Positions 50,627-60,057 of a stretch of DNA of 64,000 nt are shown here, piece after piece. How positions within the stretch are numbered: the first letter of the stretch is position 1; the number at the start of each line of letters is the position of its first letter. The position numbers and the translations under genes were made by a program. The stretch comes from CAIQPS01 sp963843455 (lineage in GTDB: Bacteria > Actinomycetota > Thermoleophilia > RBG-16-64-13): contig CAWJKE010000015.1 in assembly GCA_963843455.1 (NCBI GenBank), positions 186,001 through 250,000 on the forward strand, given 5' to 3'. The notes under the pieces were generated by a model. The model was not told where the DNA came from and made no database searches. It saw nothing but the letters and a program-made list of their open reading frames with translations.

Positions 50627-51769
50627 ATGTCCAAAAAGCGCCTATTGTTTATAGCGATGGGTCTTCTAATAGTCGTGGCGATGATCGTATCCGCCTGTGG
50701 ATCGACTGCCACAACCACCACCACGGGCGCGGCGACCACCGTATCGCCGGGGGCTGGGGGGTCGGTCGGCGTTGTGCTGCCGACCAAGGATGAACCCCGT
50801 TGGATCCAGGACGAGACCCGCTTCAACGACGCCTTCAAAGCCGCCGGAGTTGATGTTCAGATCCTCTTTAGCCAGGGCGATTCCGCCACGGAAAAGAAGA
50901 ACGTCGAGTCGTTGATCTCCTCGGGCGTCAAAGTGATCATCATCTGCCCGCAGGACGGCAAAGCCGCCGCAGCAGCGGCCGATGAGGCCAACAAGGCCGG
51001 CGTCAAGATCGTCTCCTACGACCGCCTGATCCTCGACACCGCTTCCGTCGACTATTACGTGACCTTCGACAGCATCTCGGTCGGCAAGGCTCAGGCCCAG
51101 TATCTGATCGACAAGGCCACCGGCACGGGCAACCCGCTGTACCTCTACTCGGGCGCCGCTACCGACAACAACGCCTTCCTGTTCTTCGAGGGCGCCTGGG
51201 AGACGCTGCAGCCCAAGATCGCCGATGGCACCTTCGTCATCAAGAATTCGAGTGAAGCGGTTGCTTTGCAGAGCAAGCCCACCCTCACGCACGACGAAGA
51301 AGCCAAGATCCTCGGTCAGATAACCACCGAGTGGAAGTTCGACGTGGCCAAGAACTTGGCTCAGGCCAACCTGACCAAGGCGACCGCCGCCGACAAGGGC
51401 AACGTCTTCATCCTCGCCCCGAATGACGGCACCGCGCGCTCCATCGCTGACACGTTTGCGGCCGACAAGGACGTCAAGAGCTACGTCGTCACCGGACAGG
51501 ATGCTGAGAAACCCTCGATCCAGTACATCATTGACGGCAAGCAGTCCATGACCGTCCTCAAGGACGTCCGCACCCTGGTCAAGGACGCCATCGCCGCGGC
51601 GACAACCTTCCTGACCGGCGGCACCCCCGAAAAGACCACGACCTACAACAACAACAAGATCGATGTGCCCGCCAAGCCGACTGAGGTCATCACCGTTGAC
51701 AAGACCAACGTCAAGTCAGCCGTGATCGACTCCGGCTACTACAACGCGAGCGATTTCACCGGACTATAA
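50627..51769 (+). CDS. Sugar ABC transporter substrate-binding lipoprotein (xylose type)
   Basis: A 380-residue lipoprotein: signal with lipobox IVSAC (Cys about 24), a Thr/Gly stalk, then a periplasmic-binding-protein I fold. Landmarks are VGVVLPTKDEPRWIQDETRFNDAFKAAG, SSGVKVIIICPQDG, DEANKAGVKIVSYDRLI and VTGQDAEKPSIQYIIDGKQSMTVLKD, the last as in XylF/ChvE proteins. It binds a monosaccharide for import with the next two gene products. It is separated from the ATPase gene by a strong hairpin, consistent with extra binding protein. Confidence 0.92.
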   Translation: MSKKRLLFIAMGLLIVVAMIVSACGSTATTTTTGAATTVSPGAGGSVGVVLPTKDEPRWIQDETRFNDAFKAAGVDVQILFSQGDSATEKKNVESLISSGVKVIIICPQDGKAAAAAADEANKAGVKIVSYDRLILDTASVDYYVTFDSISVGKAQAQYLIDKATGTGNPLYLYSGAATDNNAFLFFEGAWETLQPKIADGTFVIKNSSEAVALQSKPTLTHDEEAKILGQITTEWKFDVAKNLAQANLTKATAADKGNVFILAPNDGTARSIADTFAADKDVKSYVVTGQDAEKPSIQYIIDGKQSMTVLKDVRTLVKDAIAAATTFLTGGTPEKTTTYNNNKIDVPAKPTEVITVDKTNVKSAVIDSGYYNASDFTGL

Positions 51770-51797
51770 AGCTAGAGCTGCACTTCGGTTCTTGACT

Positions 51798-51844
51798 GGA
51801 CTGCAGGGATCGCGACGGCCGAGCCCGTCCGTTTCCTGCAGTCC
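51798..51844 (+). terminator. Intercistronic hairpin (attenuator/processing site)
   Basis: Arms GGACTGCAGG (51798-51807) and CCTGCAGTCC (51835-51844) with an inner GACGG/CCGTC stem are followed by TTTCT. It lies between the binding-protein and ATPase genes and may terminate part of the transcription or protect the upstream mRNA. Confidence 0.65.
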
Positions 51845-51930
51845 TTTCTGCGTTTGGAGTCGCTTGCCCGAAAGGACGATGTAGCTGCTATGCTCATTAA
51901 CTGCCCGTCCAAGCGAGACAGGTGGGTCCC

Positions 51931-52713
51931 ATGACAGAAGCCACTCCCGTAGTGGAAATGCTGGACATCAGGAAGAGTTTCGCCGCCGTCCAGGCGTTGC
52001 GCGGTGTGGACCTGACTTTGTACCACGGCGAAGTGCTCGGGCTCATGGGCGACAACGCTGCCGGCAAGTCGACTCTCATGAAGGTCCTCAGCGGGGCCTA
52101 TAGCGCGGATGAGGGCGAGATCCTTATCGAGGGAAACAAGGTGCACATGGCCAGCCCTCTGGATGCGCGTCGCTTGGGCATCGAGATGGTCTATCAGGAC
52201 TTGGCTCTTGCCAACAACCTCGACGTTACCGCCAACATATTCCTCGGGCGCGAAGCGGTGAGCGCGAAGATCGGTCCGTTCGGCATCATGGACGACGAAC
52301 GCATGGAACAAGAGGCAGACCGTCTTCTCGACCGTCTCAAGATCAGGATCCCTGTGCGTTTGCTCGTCGAAAGGCTTTCCGGCGGCCAGCGCCAGGCTGT
52401 GGCCATCGCCCGAGCGATGGCTTTCAACTCAAAAGTGATCATCATGGACGAGCCAACAGCAGCCTTGAGTGTGGCGGCTATCACGCAGGTGCTGGACCTG
52501 GTGCGGGAGCTCAAGACCCAAGGGGCTTCGATCATCATCATCAGCCATCGCCTGGAAGACATCTACGCCGTCAGCGACCGGTTGATCGTGATGCGCCAGG
52601 GGCGGAAGGTCCGCGACACTCCCATTACCGGCAACCTCGATGATTTTCGCTCGGGGGTGGTGGCCTACATGATAGGCGCTCGCGATGATTTTGCCGAAGT
52701 AACGGTTTCCTGA
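51931..52713 (+). CDS. Sugar ABC transporter ATPase (single-domain, XylG-like)
   Basis: A 260-residue ATPase with Walker A GDNAAGKSTLM, signature RLSGGQRQAVAIARA, Walker B VIIMDEPTAAL and switch IISHR. Sugar-family ATPases such as XylG or RbsA usually have two fused ATPase domains (about 500 residues). This one has only one and must act as a homodimer, as in the GguA-like short forms. The ATG at 51931 has AGGTGG upstream; an in-frame GTG lies at 51922. Confidence 0.92.
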   Translation: MTEATPVVEMLDIRKSFAAVQALRGVDLTLYHGEVLGLMGDNAAGKSTLMKVLSGAYSADEGEILIEGNKVHMASPLDARRLGIEMVYQDLALANNLDVTANIFLGREAVSAKIGPFGIMDDERMEQEADRLLDRLKIRIPVRLLVERLSGGQRQAVAIARAMAFNSKVIIMDEPTAALSVAAITQVLDLVRELKTQGASIIIISHRLEDIYAVSDRLIVMRQGRKVRDTPITGNLDDFRSGVVAYMIGARDDFAEVTVS

Positions 52714-52732
52714 TACCAAGCGAGGGCCCGCC

Positions 52733-53917
52733 GTGTCCACGTCCACCAGGGATGCCTTAAGAGAGCAAACGCGCAATATCCGCGATTACGGCATGTACAT
52801 CGCGTTTGTCGCGATCGTCATCTTCTTCACTATCACCACGAACGGCCTCTTCGTCTCCTCGAGAAACATAGCCAACCTGGTGGCTGGGACGAGCTATATC
52901 GCCGTATTGGCGATCGGCATGACGCTGGTGATCGTCATCCGCCACATTGATCTGTCGGTCGGATTCCTCGCTGGCACCCTCGGCGCCGTCGCCGCCTATT
53001 CGCTCAAATACTGGCACTTCCCTGTCGGCGTGACCATATTGTTCGTGCTCGTGCTCGGAGTGCTCGCCGGGCTGGTGACGGGTTTCCTGGTGGCGCAGAT
53101 GAGGATCCCGGCCTTTGTGGCGACGCTCGCTGGTTGGCTGTTTTACAAGGGAGTTCTTCAACTAATAACGAAGAACACGGGCTCGATCATCATCGAGAAC
53201 CGAACATTCAATGCCATCGGCAACGGTAATATTCCCGACATTCCCCAGACGACGTTCCTGTCGGGAGTACACAAAATAACCCTTATCCTTGGTTTAATCG
53301 CGATATTGTTCTTCATCTGGGGTGAAATCAGAAAACGTCGAAAGACCCAGTCTTACGGTTTTGATGTTATACCTGCGAACATGTTTATACTCAAGCTGGT
53401 GGGTATTTCCGCTGTAATCGCCGGAGTCACCTGGATACTTGCTGGTTACCAAGGCCTGTCTTGGGCGGCAGTCATTCTAATCGCTGTTGTCCTGTTCTAC
53501 AGTTATGTCACCACCAGGACCACCTTGGGCAGGCACATCTTCGCGGTAGGCGGCAATCCGGAAGCGGCTCAGCTGAACGGCATCAGCATCAAGAAGATCA
53601 CCTACTTGGTCTTTGGCTCGATGGGTGCGCTAACCGGCCTGGCGGGCATCTTGTACGCCTCCTGGCTACGCTCGGCGACCACGATCGCCGGGACCGGCAT
53701 GGAACTCGACGCCATCGCCGCGGCCTTCGTCGGCGGCGCGGCTGTGTCCGGCGGCGTGGGCAAGGTGAGCGGCTCGATCGTAGGCGCCCTGGTGATGGCC
53801 TCGCTGACTAACGGCATGAACCTGATGGGCGTGGACATTTCCATTCAGTACATCGTCCGCGCGCTTGTGTTGGCCGCCGCGGTGATCTTCGACGTCTCCA
53901 CCCGCAGGAAGAAGTGA
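52733..53917 (+). CDS. Sugar ABC transporter permease (XylH-like)
   Basis: A 394-residue permease of the ribose/xylose (BPD_transp_2) family starting at GTG, with about 10 hydrophobic segments. Conserved blocks include AIGMTLVIVIRHIDLSVG, MRIPAFVATLAGWLFYKG, TTLGRHIFAVGGNPEAAQLNGI and GIAAAFVGGAAVSGG-like AIAAAFVGGAAVSGGVGKVSG. It completes the importer 19 bases after the ATPase gene. Confidence 0.94.
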   Translation: MSTSTRDALREQTRNIRDYGMYIAFVAIVIFFTITTNGLFVSSRNIANLVAGTSYIAVLAIGMTLVIVIRHIDLSVGFLAGTLGAVAAYSLKYWHFPVGVTILFVLVLGVLAGLVTGFLVAQMRIPAFVATLAGWLFYKGVLQLITKNTGSIIIENRTFNAIGNGNIPDIPQTTFLSGVHKITLILGLIAILFFIWGEIRKRRKTQSYGFDVIPANMFILKLVGISAVIAGVTWILAGYQGLSWAAVILIAVVLFYSYVTTRTTLGRHIFAVGGNPEAAQLNGISIKKITYLVFGSMGALTGLAGILYASWLRSATTIAGTGMELDAIAAAFVGGAAVSGGVGKVSGSIVGALVMASLTNGMNLMGVDISIQYIVRALVLAAAVIFDVSTRRKK

Positions 53918-53951
53918 GCGGATTGTAGCCGAGGAGAAGGAGCCGCAGGCC

Positions 53952-54947
53952 ATGAAGGCGCTGTTCATCGGCGGCACAGGGTTCATCAGCACCGCGGCCA
54001 GTAGGATGGCGATCTCCCAAGGTTTCGAGCTCTATCTGCTCAATCGCGGATCGCGTCTCGCGGATATGCCCGGCAGCCATACCCTGGTCGCCGACATCCA
54101 CCGTCCTCAAGACGTTCGCGCCGTCTTGCAGGGCTTGAACTTCGATGTTGTCGTCGATTGGATCGCCTACACAGCGGATGACATCGAGCGCGACATCAGT
54201 CTCTTCCGAGGACGGACCAAGCAGTACGTGTTCATCAGTTCGGCCTCGGCCTACCAGAAGCCGCCGGATCACTACCTCATCAGCGAGTCGACGCCGCTAC
54301 TCAACCCATTCTGGCAGTACGCGCGCGACAAGATCGCCTGCGAAAGACGGCTCCTGCAGGCATATCGCGACGAGGGTTTCCCCGCGACGATAGTTCGCCC
54401 CTCGATGACGTATGACTCGAACCTGCCGATCGCAGTCGGGGGGTGGGGCACCTACACGCTGGCCGACCGATTGCTCAAGGGCTTACCGATCATAGTGCAC
54501 GGCGACGGCTCGTCACTCTGGGTCGTGACGCACGCGGACGACTTGGCACGAGGGCTTCTGGGACTGCTGGGCAACGAGCGGGCGGTGGGCGAGGCGTTCC
54601 ACATCACGTCCGACGAGGTGCTCACCTGGAACCAGATCTATCAGCACATCGCCGATGCCCTGGGCGTCGAGGCGAAGGTCGTGCACATTCCTTCCGATTT
54701 CATCGCACGAGTGGCGCCTGAGATGGCCGGGAGCCTGCTGGGCGACAAGACCTGGAGCGTTGTGTTCGACAACAAGAAGATCAAAGCGTTTGCACCTGAC
54801 TTCCAGGCTACCGTTGCCTTCCGTGACGGCATCCGCCGGACCCTCGACTGGTTTGCGGCCGACAAGGATCGGCGGCGCGTAGACGAGGCGATGCATGGGG
54901 AGATGGATCGCATCCTCAGCGTCTACGGACGAACGACCACCGGGTGA
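53952..54947 (+). CDS. NAD-dependent epimerase/dehydratase (extended SDR)
   Basis: A 331-residue extended short-chain dehydrogenase. The NAD motif is LFIGGTGFIS. The active site is FISSASAY and QYARDK (YxxxK). C-terminal parts match nucleotide-sugar epimerase-like proteins. The ATG follows GGAGAAGGAG. Following a sugar importer by 34 bases, it probably acts on the imported sugar or a derivative of it. Exact reaction unknown. Confidence 0.9.
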   Translation: MKALFIGGTGFISTAASRMAISQGFELYLLNRGSRLADMPGSHTLVADIHRPQDVRAVLQGLNFDVVVDWIAYTADDIERDISLFRGRTKQYVFISSASAYQKPPDHYLISESTPLLNPFWQYARDKIACERRLLQAYRDEGFPATIVRPSMTYDSNLPIAVGGWGTYTLADRLLKGLPIIVHGDGSSLWVVTHADDLARGLLGLLGNERAVGEAFHITSDEVLTWNQIYQHIADALGVEAKVVHIPSDFIARVAPEMAGSLLGDKTWSVVFDNKKIKAFAPDFQATVAFRDGIRRTLDWFAADKDRRRVDEAMHGEMDRILSVYGRTTTG

Positions 54948-54960
54948 GGGGTGGGTGGGG

Positions 54961-55341
54961 GTGATCGTCGACCACGTAGCAGTCTGGGTCCACGACCTCG
55001 AGCCGATGCGCGCGTTCTACACGGAAGAATTTGGCGGCGTGAGCGGAGACCTCTACGAGAATCCGACCACGGGCTTCCGGTCGTACTTTGTGTCTCTGGG
55101 TGAGGGTGCCCGCCTAGAGCTGATGTACCGGCCTGGACTGCGCCCGTCACCGACCGGCGCCGCAGCCGGCTATGCCCACATCGCCCTCGCCCTGGGCAGT
55201 CGCGACGCGGTCGATGCGGCGGTAGCGGCGCTGCGCCTGCGGGGCGTACCGATCGAGTCGGAGCCTCGTGTCACCGGGGACGGTTACTACGAGGCCGGCA
55301 TCCTGGACCCCGAAGGTAACCGTGTCGAGCTGACGGTGTAG
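54961..55341 (+). CDS. VOC-family (lactoylglutathione-lyase-like) protein
   Basis: A 126-residue single VOC protein: VDHVAVWVHDLEPMRAFYTEEFGG, then RLELMYRP and AHIALALGSRDAVDAAVAALRLRG, ending DPEGNRVEL. The metal ligands would be the N-terminal His, the Glu in RLELM, the His in AHIAL and the final Glu. The GTG at 54961 lies 13 bases after the epimerase stop; an alternative GTG is two codons upstream. It could isomerise or dehydrate a sugar-derived intermediate. Confidence 0.88.
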   Translation: MIVDHVAVWVHDLEPMRAFYTEEFGGVSGDLYENPTTGFRSYFVSLGEGARLELMYRPGLRPSPTGAAAGYAHIALALGSRDAVDAAVAALRLRGVPIESEPRVTGDGYYEAGILDPEGNRVELTV

Positions 55342-55352
55342 GACCCCCCGAG

Positions 55353-56060
55353 CTAGGTCTTGCCCAGCTGTCGTCGGGTCCCGGGATGCAGCCCCGGGAC
55401 GAGAGCGCCGATAGCCGCGCCTGCCAGCGACCCGGCCACCACGTCGGTGTAGAAGTGCCTCCCGGCGCCCACCCGGGCGGCGGAGATAAGTGTGGCCCCT
55501 CCGGCCACCAATATCCATGGCCAGATCCCCTTTCGACCTCGCAGACGGCCCATCACCGCGTTGGCCGCAAGCGCTCCCGTCGTGTGGGCACAGTGACCCG
55601 AGTAGAACGAGCCGTAGCCGCGGGCCTGACGCTGCAACTCGGGGAAGCGGGTGGTGTAGACACGCGGAACAGGTCGCGCGGCAACCGTTTTGACCACGAT
55701 ATTGGCGGCGGAGTTGACGGCAATGACCTCCGTGCACACGAGGAGGTCCTTGAGCAGGTTTCGACTCGGGCCCTGCTCACGAAGCGACGACACTACGGGA
55801 GTGATAAGCGCCGCGATCTCCAGGGCGGAGCTCAGTGCGTCGAGCGATCGGCTGTGCCACCGTACAACATCTCGGTCCAAGGGATTGACCGCCTCTTCGT
55901 CGCAGGGAAAGCAGTACGGCTCTACCAAGCGTTCCCTCACCGGGCGACCAAGCAATGCAACGAGCGATGCGGCCCCCAGCACGAGGCCGTCGTTCTTCCA
56001 AGAGACCGTGAAAGACCAGCCGTGTCCCTCGGCCGCGCCGGTTGCTCGATGATTGCCCAT
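55353..56060 (-). CDS. PAP2-family membrane phosphatase
   Basis: A 235-residue protein with the three PAP2 motifs: KTVAARPVPR (KxxxxxxRP), FYSGHCAHTTG (PSGH-type with Tyr for Pro) and ARVGAGRHFYTDVVAG (SRxxxxxHxxxD with Ala for Ser). Hydrophobic helices surround these. Likely dephosphorylates a lipid (pyro)phosphate. It follows the SRPBCC-like gene by 12 bases on the same strand. Confidence 0.88.
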   Translation of the reverse strand: MGNHRATGAAEGHGWSFTVSWKNDGLVLGAASLVALLGRPVRERLVEPYCFPCDEEAVNPLDRDVVRWHSRSLDALSSALEIAALITPVVSSLREQGPSRNLLKDLLVCTEVIAVNSAANIVVKTVAARPVPRVYTTRFPELQRQARGYGSFYSGHCAHTTGALAANAVMGRLRGRKGIWPWILVAGGATLISAARVGAGRHFYTDVVAGSLAGAAIGALVPGLHPGTRRQLGKT

Positions 56061-56072
56061 TAGGGCACGATA

Positions 56073-56645
56073 TCAAGTCTTCGTCCGGCCGGGCTCCGTC
56101 GCTATGTCGTGAGGATTGCGGCCGCGAGCGGACGGCCACCACCCCAACTCCGTGACCAGGATGTTCAACGCTGCGCTCAAGGGGTCCGGGCAGCCGCGTA
56201 CCAGGTGCTCAACCACAAACTTGAGATTTTCCAGTGACTGATGTATCGCCTGCTCTTCCATGCGCTCCACGAGAAGCTGGTCAGCCGCCCTCAAGACGCG
56301 CTCGTCCATCTCGTAGTCGACGTCGGCGGTGACCACCGCGCCTTCCTCCGACGGCAGGTAGTCCCAGCGCTGCTCGCCGTGCATGGAACCATCCATGGTT
56401 CCCCGCCAATGTCCGGCCCCATCTGCCTCGAAACGGTCGGCCAGCACCTTGGTCTTGAGATGTAGTTCCAGACCGGCCAGCTGACAGTCGTAACGCACCT
56501 CTGAGCCGGTGGAGCCGCTGCCTTTGATCCTGGGGCGCCGCGGCAGGTTGACCCACCAGCTCGTCCAACTGCGTGGGTCTCGACCGAGTGCGAAGACTAC
56601 GTCCGCGGGCGCGTTGATCACGATGCTGTCGTGAATGTGGGGCAT
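56073..56645 (-). CDS. SRPBCC-like ligand-binding protein
   Basis: A 190-residue protein whose N-terminus HDSIVINAPADVVFALGRDPRSWTSWWVNLP is the SRPBCC/polyketide-cyclase pattern. It is followed by alternating strands (GSEVRYDCQLAGLELHLKTKVL) and a long C-terminal helix. The ATG at 56645 has GAGGAGGTG seven bases upstream; earlier in-frame ATGs lack one. Probably co-transcribed with the PAP2 gene. Ligand unknown. Confidence 0.82.
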   Translation of the reverse strand: MPHIHDSIVINAPADVVFALGRDPRSWTSWWVNLPRRPRIKGSGSTGSEVRYDCQLAGLELHLKTKVLADRFEADGAGHWRGTMDGSMHGEQRWDYLPSEEGAVVTADVDYEMDERVLRAADQLLVERMEEQAIHQSLENLKFVVEHLVRGCPDPLSAALNILVTELGWWPSARGRNPHDIATEPGRTKT

Positions 56646-57023
56646 GCGCACCTCCTCGAGGCGAGAGCCCCTTCCTCCCTGTATGTCTCTGCTATCCCCT
56701 CCGCTGTCGATCGGCAAACAAGATAAGGACTTTCTTGGGCTTTCATTATCGAGCTCTCAGGTTCACCCCGTAGGCTCCGTCGAGTCGAGACGGTCCTAAT
56801 AACCGGGATCTTCTCCAGGTGAGCCCGCTCGCGAGAAGGTCCTTGGAGAAACCCGTGGTTAGGGTAGCCGCGGATGCTGCCGACATCCGCGAGCACAATA
56901 CCGATCAACCACATTCGGCCGCAATGCCGTCAGACGGAGTGCCGGGACCCGGCAAGCTCGCGGAGGCGGAGATCAGTTCGCCGGTCTCAGAAGAGCCGGC
57001 GTCAACCTTGGAGGTAGACCCAG
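56646..57023 (+). promoter_or_regulatory. 378-base gap with hairpins, leader of the cytochrome gene
   Basis: No gene is seen. Hairpins include GCGGATG/CATCCGC (about 56867-56890) and GCCGGG/CCCGGC (about 56941-56955). They look like a structured 5' leader for the downstream TTG-start gene, but I match it to no riboswitch class. Confidence 0.35.
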
Positions 57024-57674
57024 TTGATCAAGAAAACACGTCTAGTAATGGCCGTAGTGCTGATCGGGGCAGCGATTGCCGGACTCGCCGCCTGGGGATA
57101 CGCCCGCCCGGCGATAGCCTCGCCGGAACGCGCCCGATCTGAGGGTAAGTTCTTCGGTGCTCGTAACCACGCGGCAGACGAGCTTCATCGCCTGAAGAAA
57201 GAGCACGGCCGCTCTCATTCCGAAGGCCGGGATGAAGAGTCCGATGACGGCGAATCCGACGACCGCGAGTCTGACGACCGCGATGACGTCACCACAACTC
57301 TCGGCGGACTGACCACCGCGACTACAGCGGGGGCGACCACAGGCGGGGTGACCACGACAACGACGGGCGCCACCACTACCACCACTGGGGCGACCACGAC
57401 GACGACGGGCGCCACCACGACCACGACCCAACGGGCCACGACGACCACGACGCAGGCGCCTACCACGACTTCCACGACCGCGATCAACGCGGCGCCCCTG
57501 TTTTCAAGCCTTTGCGCCTCCTGCCACGGCGCCAATGGGAGACAGATCACCTCTACCCAGGCTGGTTCGATCCTGACCGAGATCACGACCGGCTCAATGA
57601 GCGGCTACGCCTCCTCGCTGAACTCAGCACAGAAGACGGCCTTGGCCAATTATGTGGCCGGCGGAGGTCGCTGA
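57024..57674 (+). CDS. Secreted single-haem cytochrome c with acidic and Thr-rich stalk
   Basis: A 216-residue exported protein starting at TTG with GGAGGT upstream. An N-terminal TM/signal segment (about 8-30) is followed by a charged part (EGRDEESDDGESDDRESDDRDD). A Thr-rich linker of about 60 residues is built from repeated GATTTTT units. The C-terminal domain holds the haem site CASCHG (about 166-171) and a distal-ligand candidate Met in TTGSMSGYASSL. It is probably membrane-tethered, carrying electrons outside the cell membrane. The linker DNA is a near-perfect repeat prone to length change. Confidence 0.85.
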   Translation: MIKKTRLVMAVVLIGAAIAGLAAWGYARPAIASPERARSEGKFFGARNHAADELHRLKKEHGRSHSEGRDEESDDGESDDRESDDRDDVTTTLGGLTTATTAGATTGGVTTTTTGATTTTTGATTTTTGATTTTTQRATTTTTQAPTTTSTTAINAAPLFSSLCASCHGANGRQITSTQAGSILTEITTGSMSGYASSLNSAQKTALANYVAGGGR

Positions 57675-57720
57675 GAGGCCGGACAGAAGACGTAGATCGA
57701 GCAGTCTGCTGAGAAGCTGA

Positions 57721-57764
57721 AGACAGACCGGCCCGTCCGAATCATCGGACGGGCCGGTCTGTCT
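57721..57764. terminator. Perfect 20-bp hairpin, bidirectional terminator
   Basis: Arms 57721-57740 and 57745-57764 pair perfectly with an ATCA loop, 47 bases after the cytochrome stop and followed by TTGTCTC. It also faces the minus-strand repeat-protein region. Confidence 0.85.
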
Positions 57765-57905
57765 TGTCTCACGGTGAGGAGGCCAGGCAACAGCAGGTGG
57801 CTGCGGCGGGGCCGGCAGTAGGAGTAAGAGCGTGGCTGCCAGGAAGGGGCAGGGGGTAGCTCACCACTTGTTATCGGTCGCGCCCTCGTTGGCCGCGTGG
57901 GAAGA

Positions 57906-58090
57906 TCAGGCGATCTTGGTGCCGGCGAACCAGATGGTGGCCGAGGCGTTCGGGCTCGAGCGGCCGTAAGTGCCGAGGTGGGCGGCGGTGTTCGGGAAGT
58001 CTTTCCACGTGACCGGATTCCGGTACTAGTGGATGCTTTGCTGCCAGTCCCAACCCTGTTGTCGCTGGCCACCAAGAGTCATTCTGGAGC
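57906..58090 (-). pseudogene. Relic of a SpoIID-like repeat protein
   Basis: The minus strand between 58055 and 57906 reads GWDWQQSIH, an in-frame TAG (58028-58026), then YRNPVTWKDFPNTAAHLG and TYGRSSPNASATIWFAGTKIA before a TGA. The first part matches GWDWQQIIHYYWDPV of the SpoIID-like gene at 60395-62723, and the DNA just upstream (to about 58090) aligns with small indels. The sequence after the TGA (57800-57905) also resembles the flank below 60395. It is a decayed duplicate. Confidence 0.65.
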
Positions 58091-58147
58091 ATCATATCCG
58101 ATGCGGTGGCTTCACGATGAAGTCTCAGTACGGCCCGCCCTTGACTC

Positions 58148-60057
58148 CTACTGCAGCCCCCCGATCACGTCGAAGGCATCGACCCCGATGTAGTCCCCAG
58201 CCGCAGCGGGGTTCTTGGTGCCGGTATAGGCGATGGTGAGGGTGTGGGTGCTGTCTTGGAGGCCGGTCACGCTCCATACCTTCTGTTGCCACTTGGTGTC
58301 CGGGCTGTAGAGGTCGACGTCGAGGGGGGCGTCACTGTCTAGGGTCACCTGGGCGATGCCGTAGTTGGGGCTCTTGACCGTGATCCAGCTGAGAGAGGTC
58401 CCGGTGAACTTCACCGTCACTGAGACTCCCGCTGGTGTTCGCGTACCCCCAGGAGCCCCCGGAAGCCCCGGGGTTGAGACCGGTGCCCCAGGAGCCGGTG
58501 TAGGAGAGACGGGTGTCGGTCTGCTGGTAACGGGTGGGGTTGGCTTGGATCAGGCCGCCCTGCACGTCGAAGGCATCGACCCCGATATAGGCCCCGGCAG
58601 CAGCGGGGTTCTTGGTGCCGGTGTAGGCGATGGTGAGGGTGTGGGTGCCGTCCGTGAGGCCGGTCGCACTCCATACCTTCTGCTGCCACTTGGTGTCTGG
58701 GCTGTAGAGGTCGACGGTGACCGGAGCGTCACTGTCTAGGGTCACTTGGGCGATGCCGTAGTTGGGGCTCTTGACCGTGATCCAACTGAACGAGGTCCCG
58801 GTGAACTTGACCGTCACTAGACTCCCGCTGGTGTTCGCATATCCCCAGGAGCCCCCGGAAGCCCCGGAACTCTGGCCGGTGCCCCAGGAGCCGGTGTAGG
58901 AGAGACGGGTGTCGGTCTGCTGGTAACGGGTGGGGTTGGCTTGTATCAGGCTGCCCTGCACGTCGAAGGCATCGACCCCGACATAAGCCCCAGCCGCGGC
59001 GGGGTTCTTGGTCGCCGGTGTAGGCGATGGTGAGGGTGTGGGCGCCGTCTTGGAGGCCGGTCGCACTCCATACCTTCTGCTGCCACTTGGTGTCTGGGCT
59101 GTAGAGGTCGACGTCGAGGGGGGCGTCACTGTCTAGGGTCACCTGGGCGATGCCGTAGTTGGGGCTCTTCACCGTGATCCAGCTAAGAGAGGTCCCGGTG
59201 AACTTGACTGTCACTGAGGCCCCGCTGGTGTTTGCGTACCCCCAGGAACCCCGGGAAGCCCCGGAACTCTGGCCGGTGCCCCAGGAACCCGTGTAGGCCA
59301 GGTGGGTGTCGGTCTGCTCAGCGATGATCCTGATTGGTGGAGAGACATAATCGAGTGGGACGCAAGCAACAATGGAGTTGAAGGCACTCTGGGCATACCT
59401 GTCCTTGTCGCTGCTGTTCTGCGGTACGCCCGCTTCCAGCAGGATCCAGGGCACCTTGGAGAACAGTTCCACAATGGGGATGTTGCCGGGAGCCAGACCG
59501 CGACCACCCCAACTGGTATTCACCGTTATCACGATGCTGGAGCCTTCGATCTTCCTGCGCTCAGTCAGGAAGATCTGCCCGAACTTCTGGCTGAGAACAG
59601 CGACGTCCGGCAGGTTGAAGTAGACTCTCTGACCGTAGATATTCTCCCGGTACGAGTCCATCCGCTGGACGTAGATCTCCCCATACTGGCCAAAGATGTG
59701 GCCTGACGTATGCAGGCTGACCGCCAAGGCGGCGCCGTTGTTGTTGGCAATGTCGGCACGATCGCGCTTGCAGACGGTATCGTCCGGACCGTCTTTGGTG
59801 AGCAGCACCCGGTAACCTGCCGCCTCAAGCTTGGCCTTCAGCAAGAGAGACACGTCCCACATGTTGTGATTCTCAAGGCCGTTGTTGTATTCCTCGTCCC
59901 GGATCTGCGTCTCGGGATCGATGGTGGTCAGGCTGGTACCGCTGTGCCCAGGGTCAATGACGATGAGCGGACCCGCCGCCTGCGCCGGCCCTGCGAATAC
60001 GCCTAGGAACGTTAGGGCGAGCACCGGCAGCATTGCGGCCAACACGTACTTCTTCAT
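58148..60057 (-). CDS. Secreted N-acetylmuramoyl-L-alanine amidase with three beta-sandwich repeats, two frameshifts
   Basis: The N-terminal signal peptide (MKKYVLAAMLPVLALTFLG..AQA) precedes an Amidase_3 domain (about 28-235): IDPGHSGTS, the zinc Glu near NNGLENHN, VSLHTSGH and ILLEAGVPQ. Three copies of the 125-residue repeat follow. The frame is broken by single extra bases near 59014 (in TG-TKN) and near 58422 (after NTSG). Removing both gives 1908 bases, 635 residues, ending GGLQ. As read, translation stops at 58729. Peptidoglycan cleavage with surface/sugar binding is expected. Breaks may be real or an assembly artefact. Confidence 0.75.

Noticed and set aside
57350..57465. The Thr-codon repeat as a mobile or regulatory repeat
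   Set aside because: It is simply the coding sequence of the Thr-rich linker of the cytochrome.
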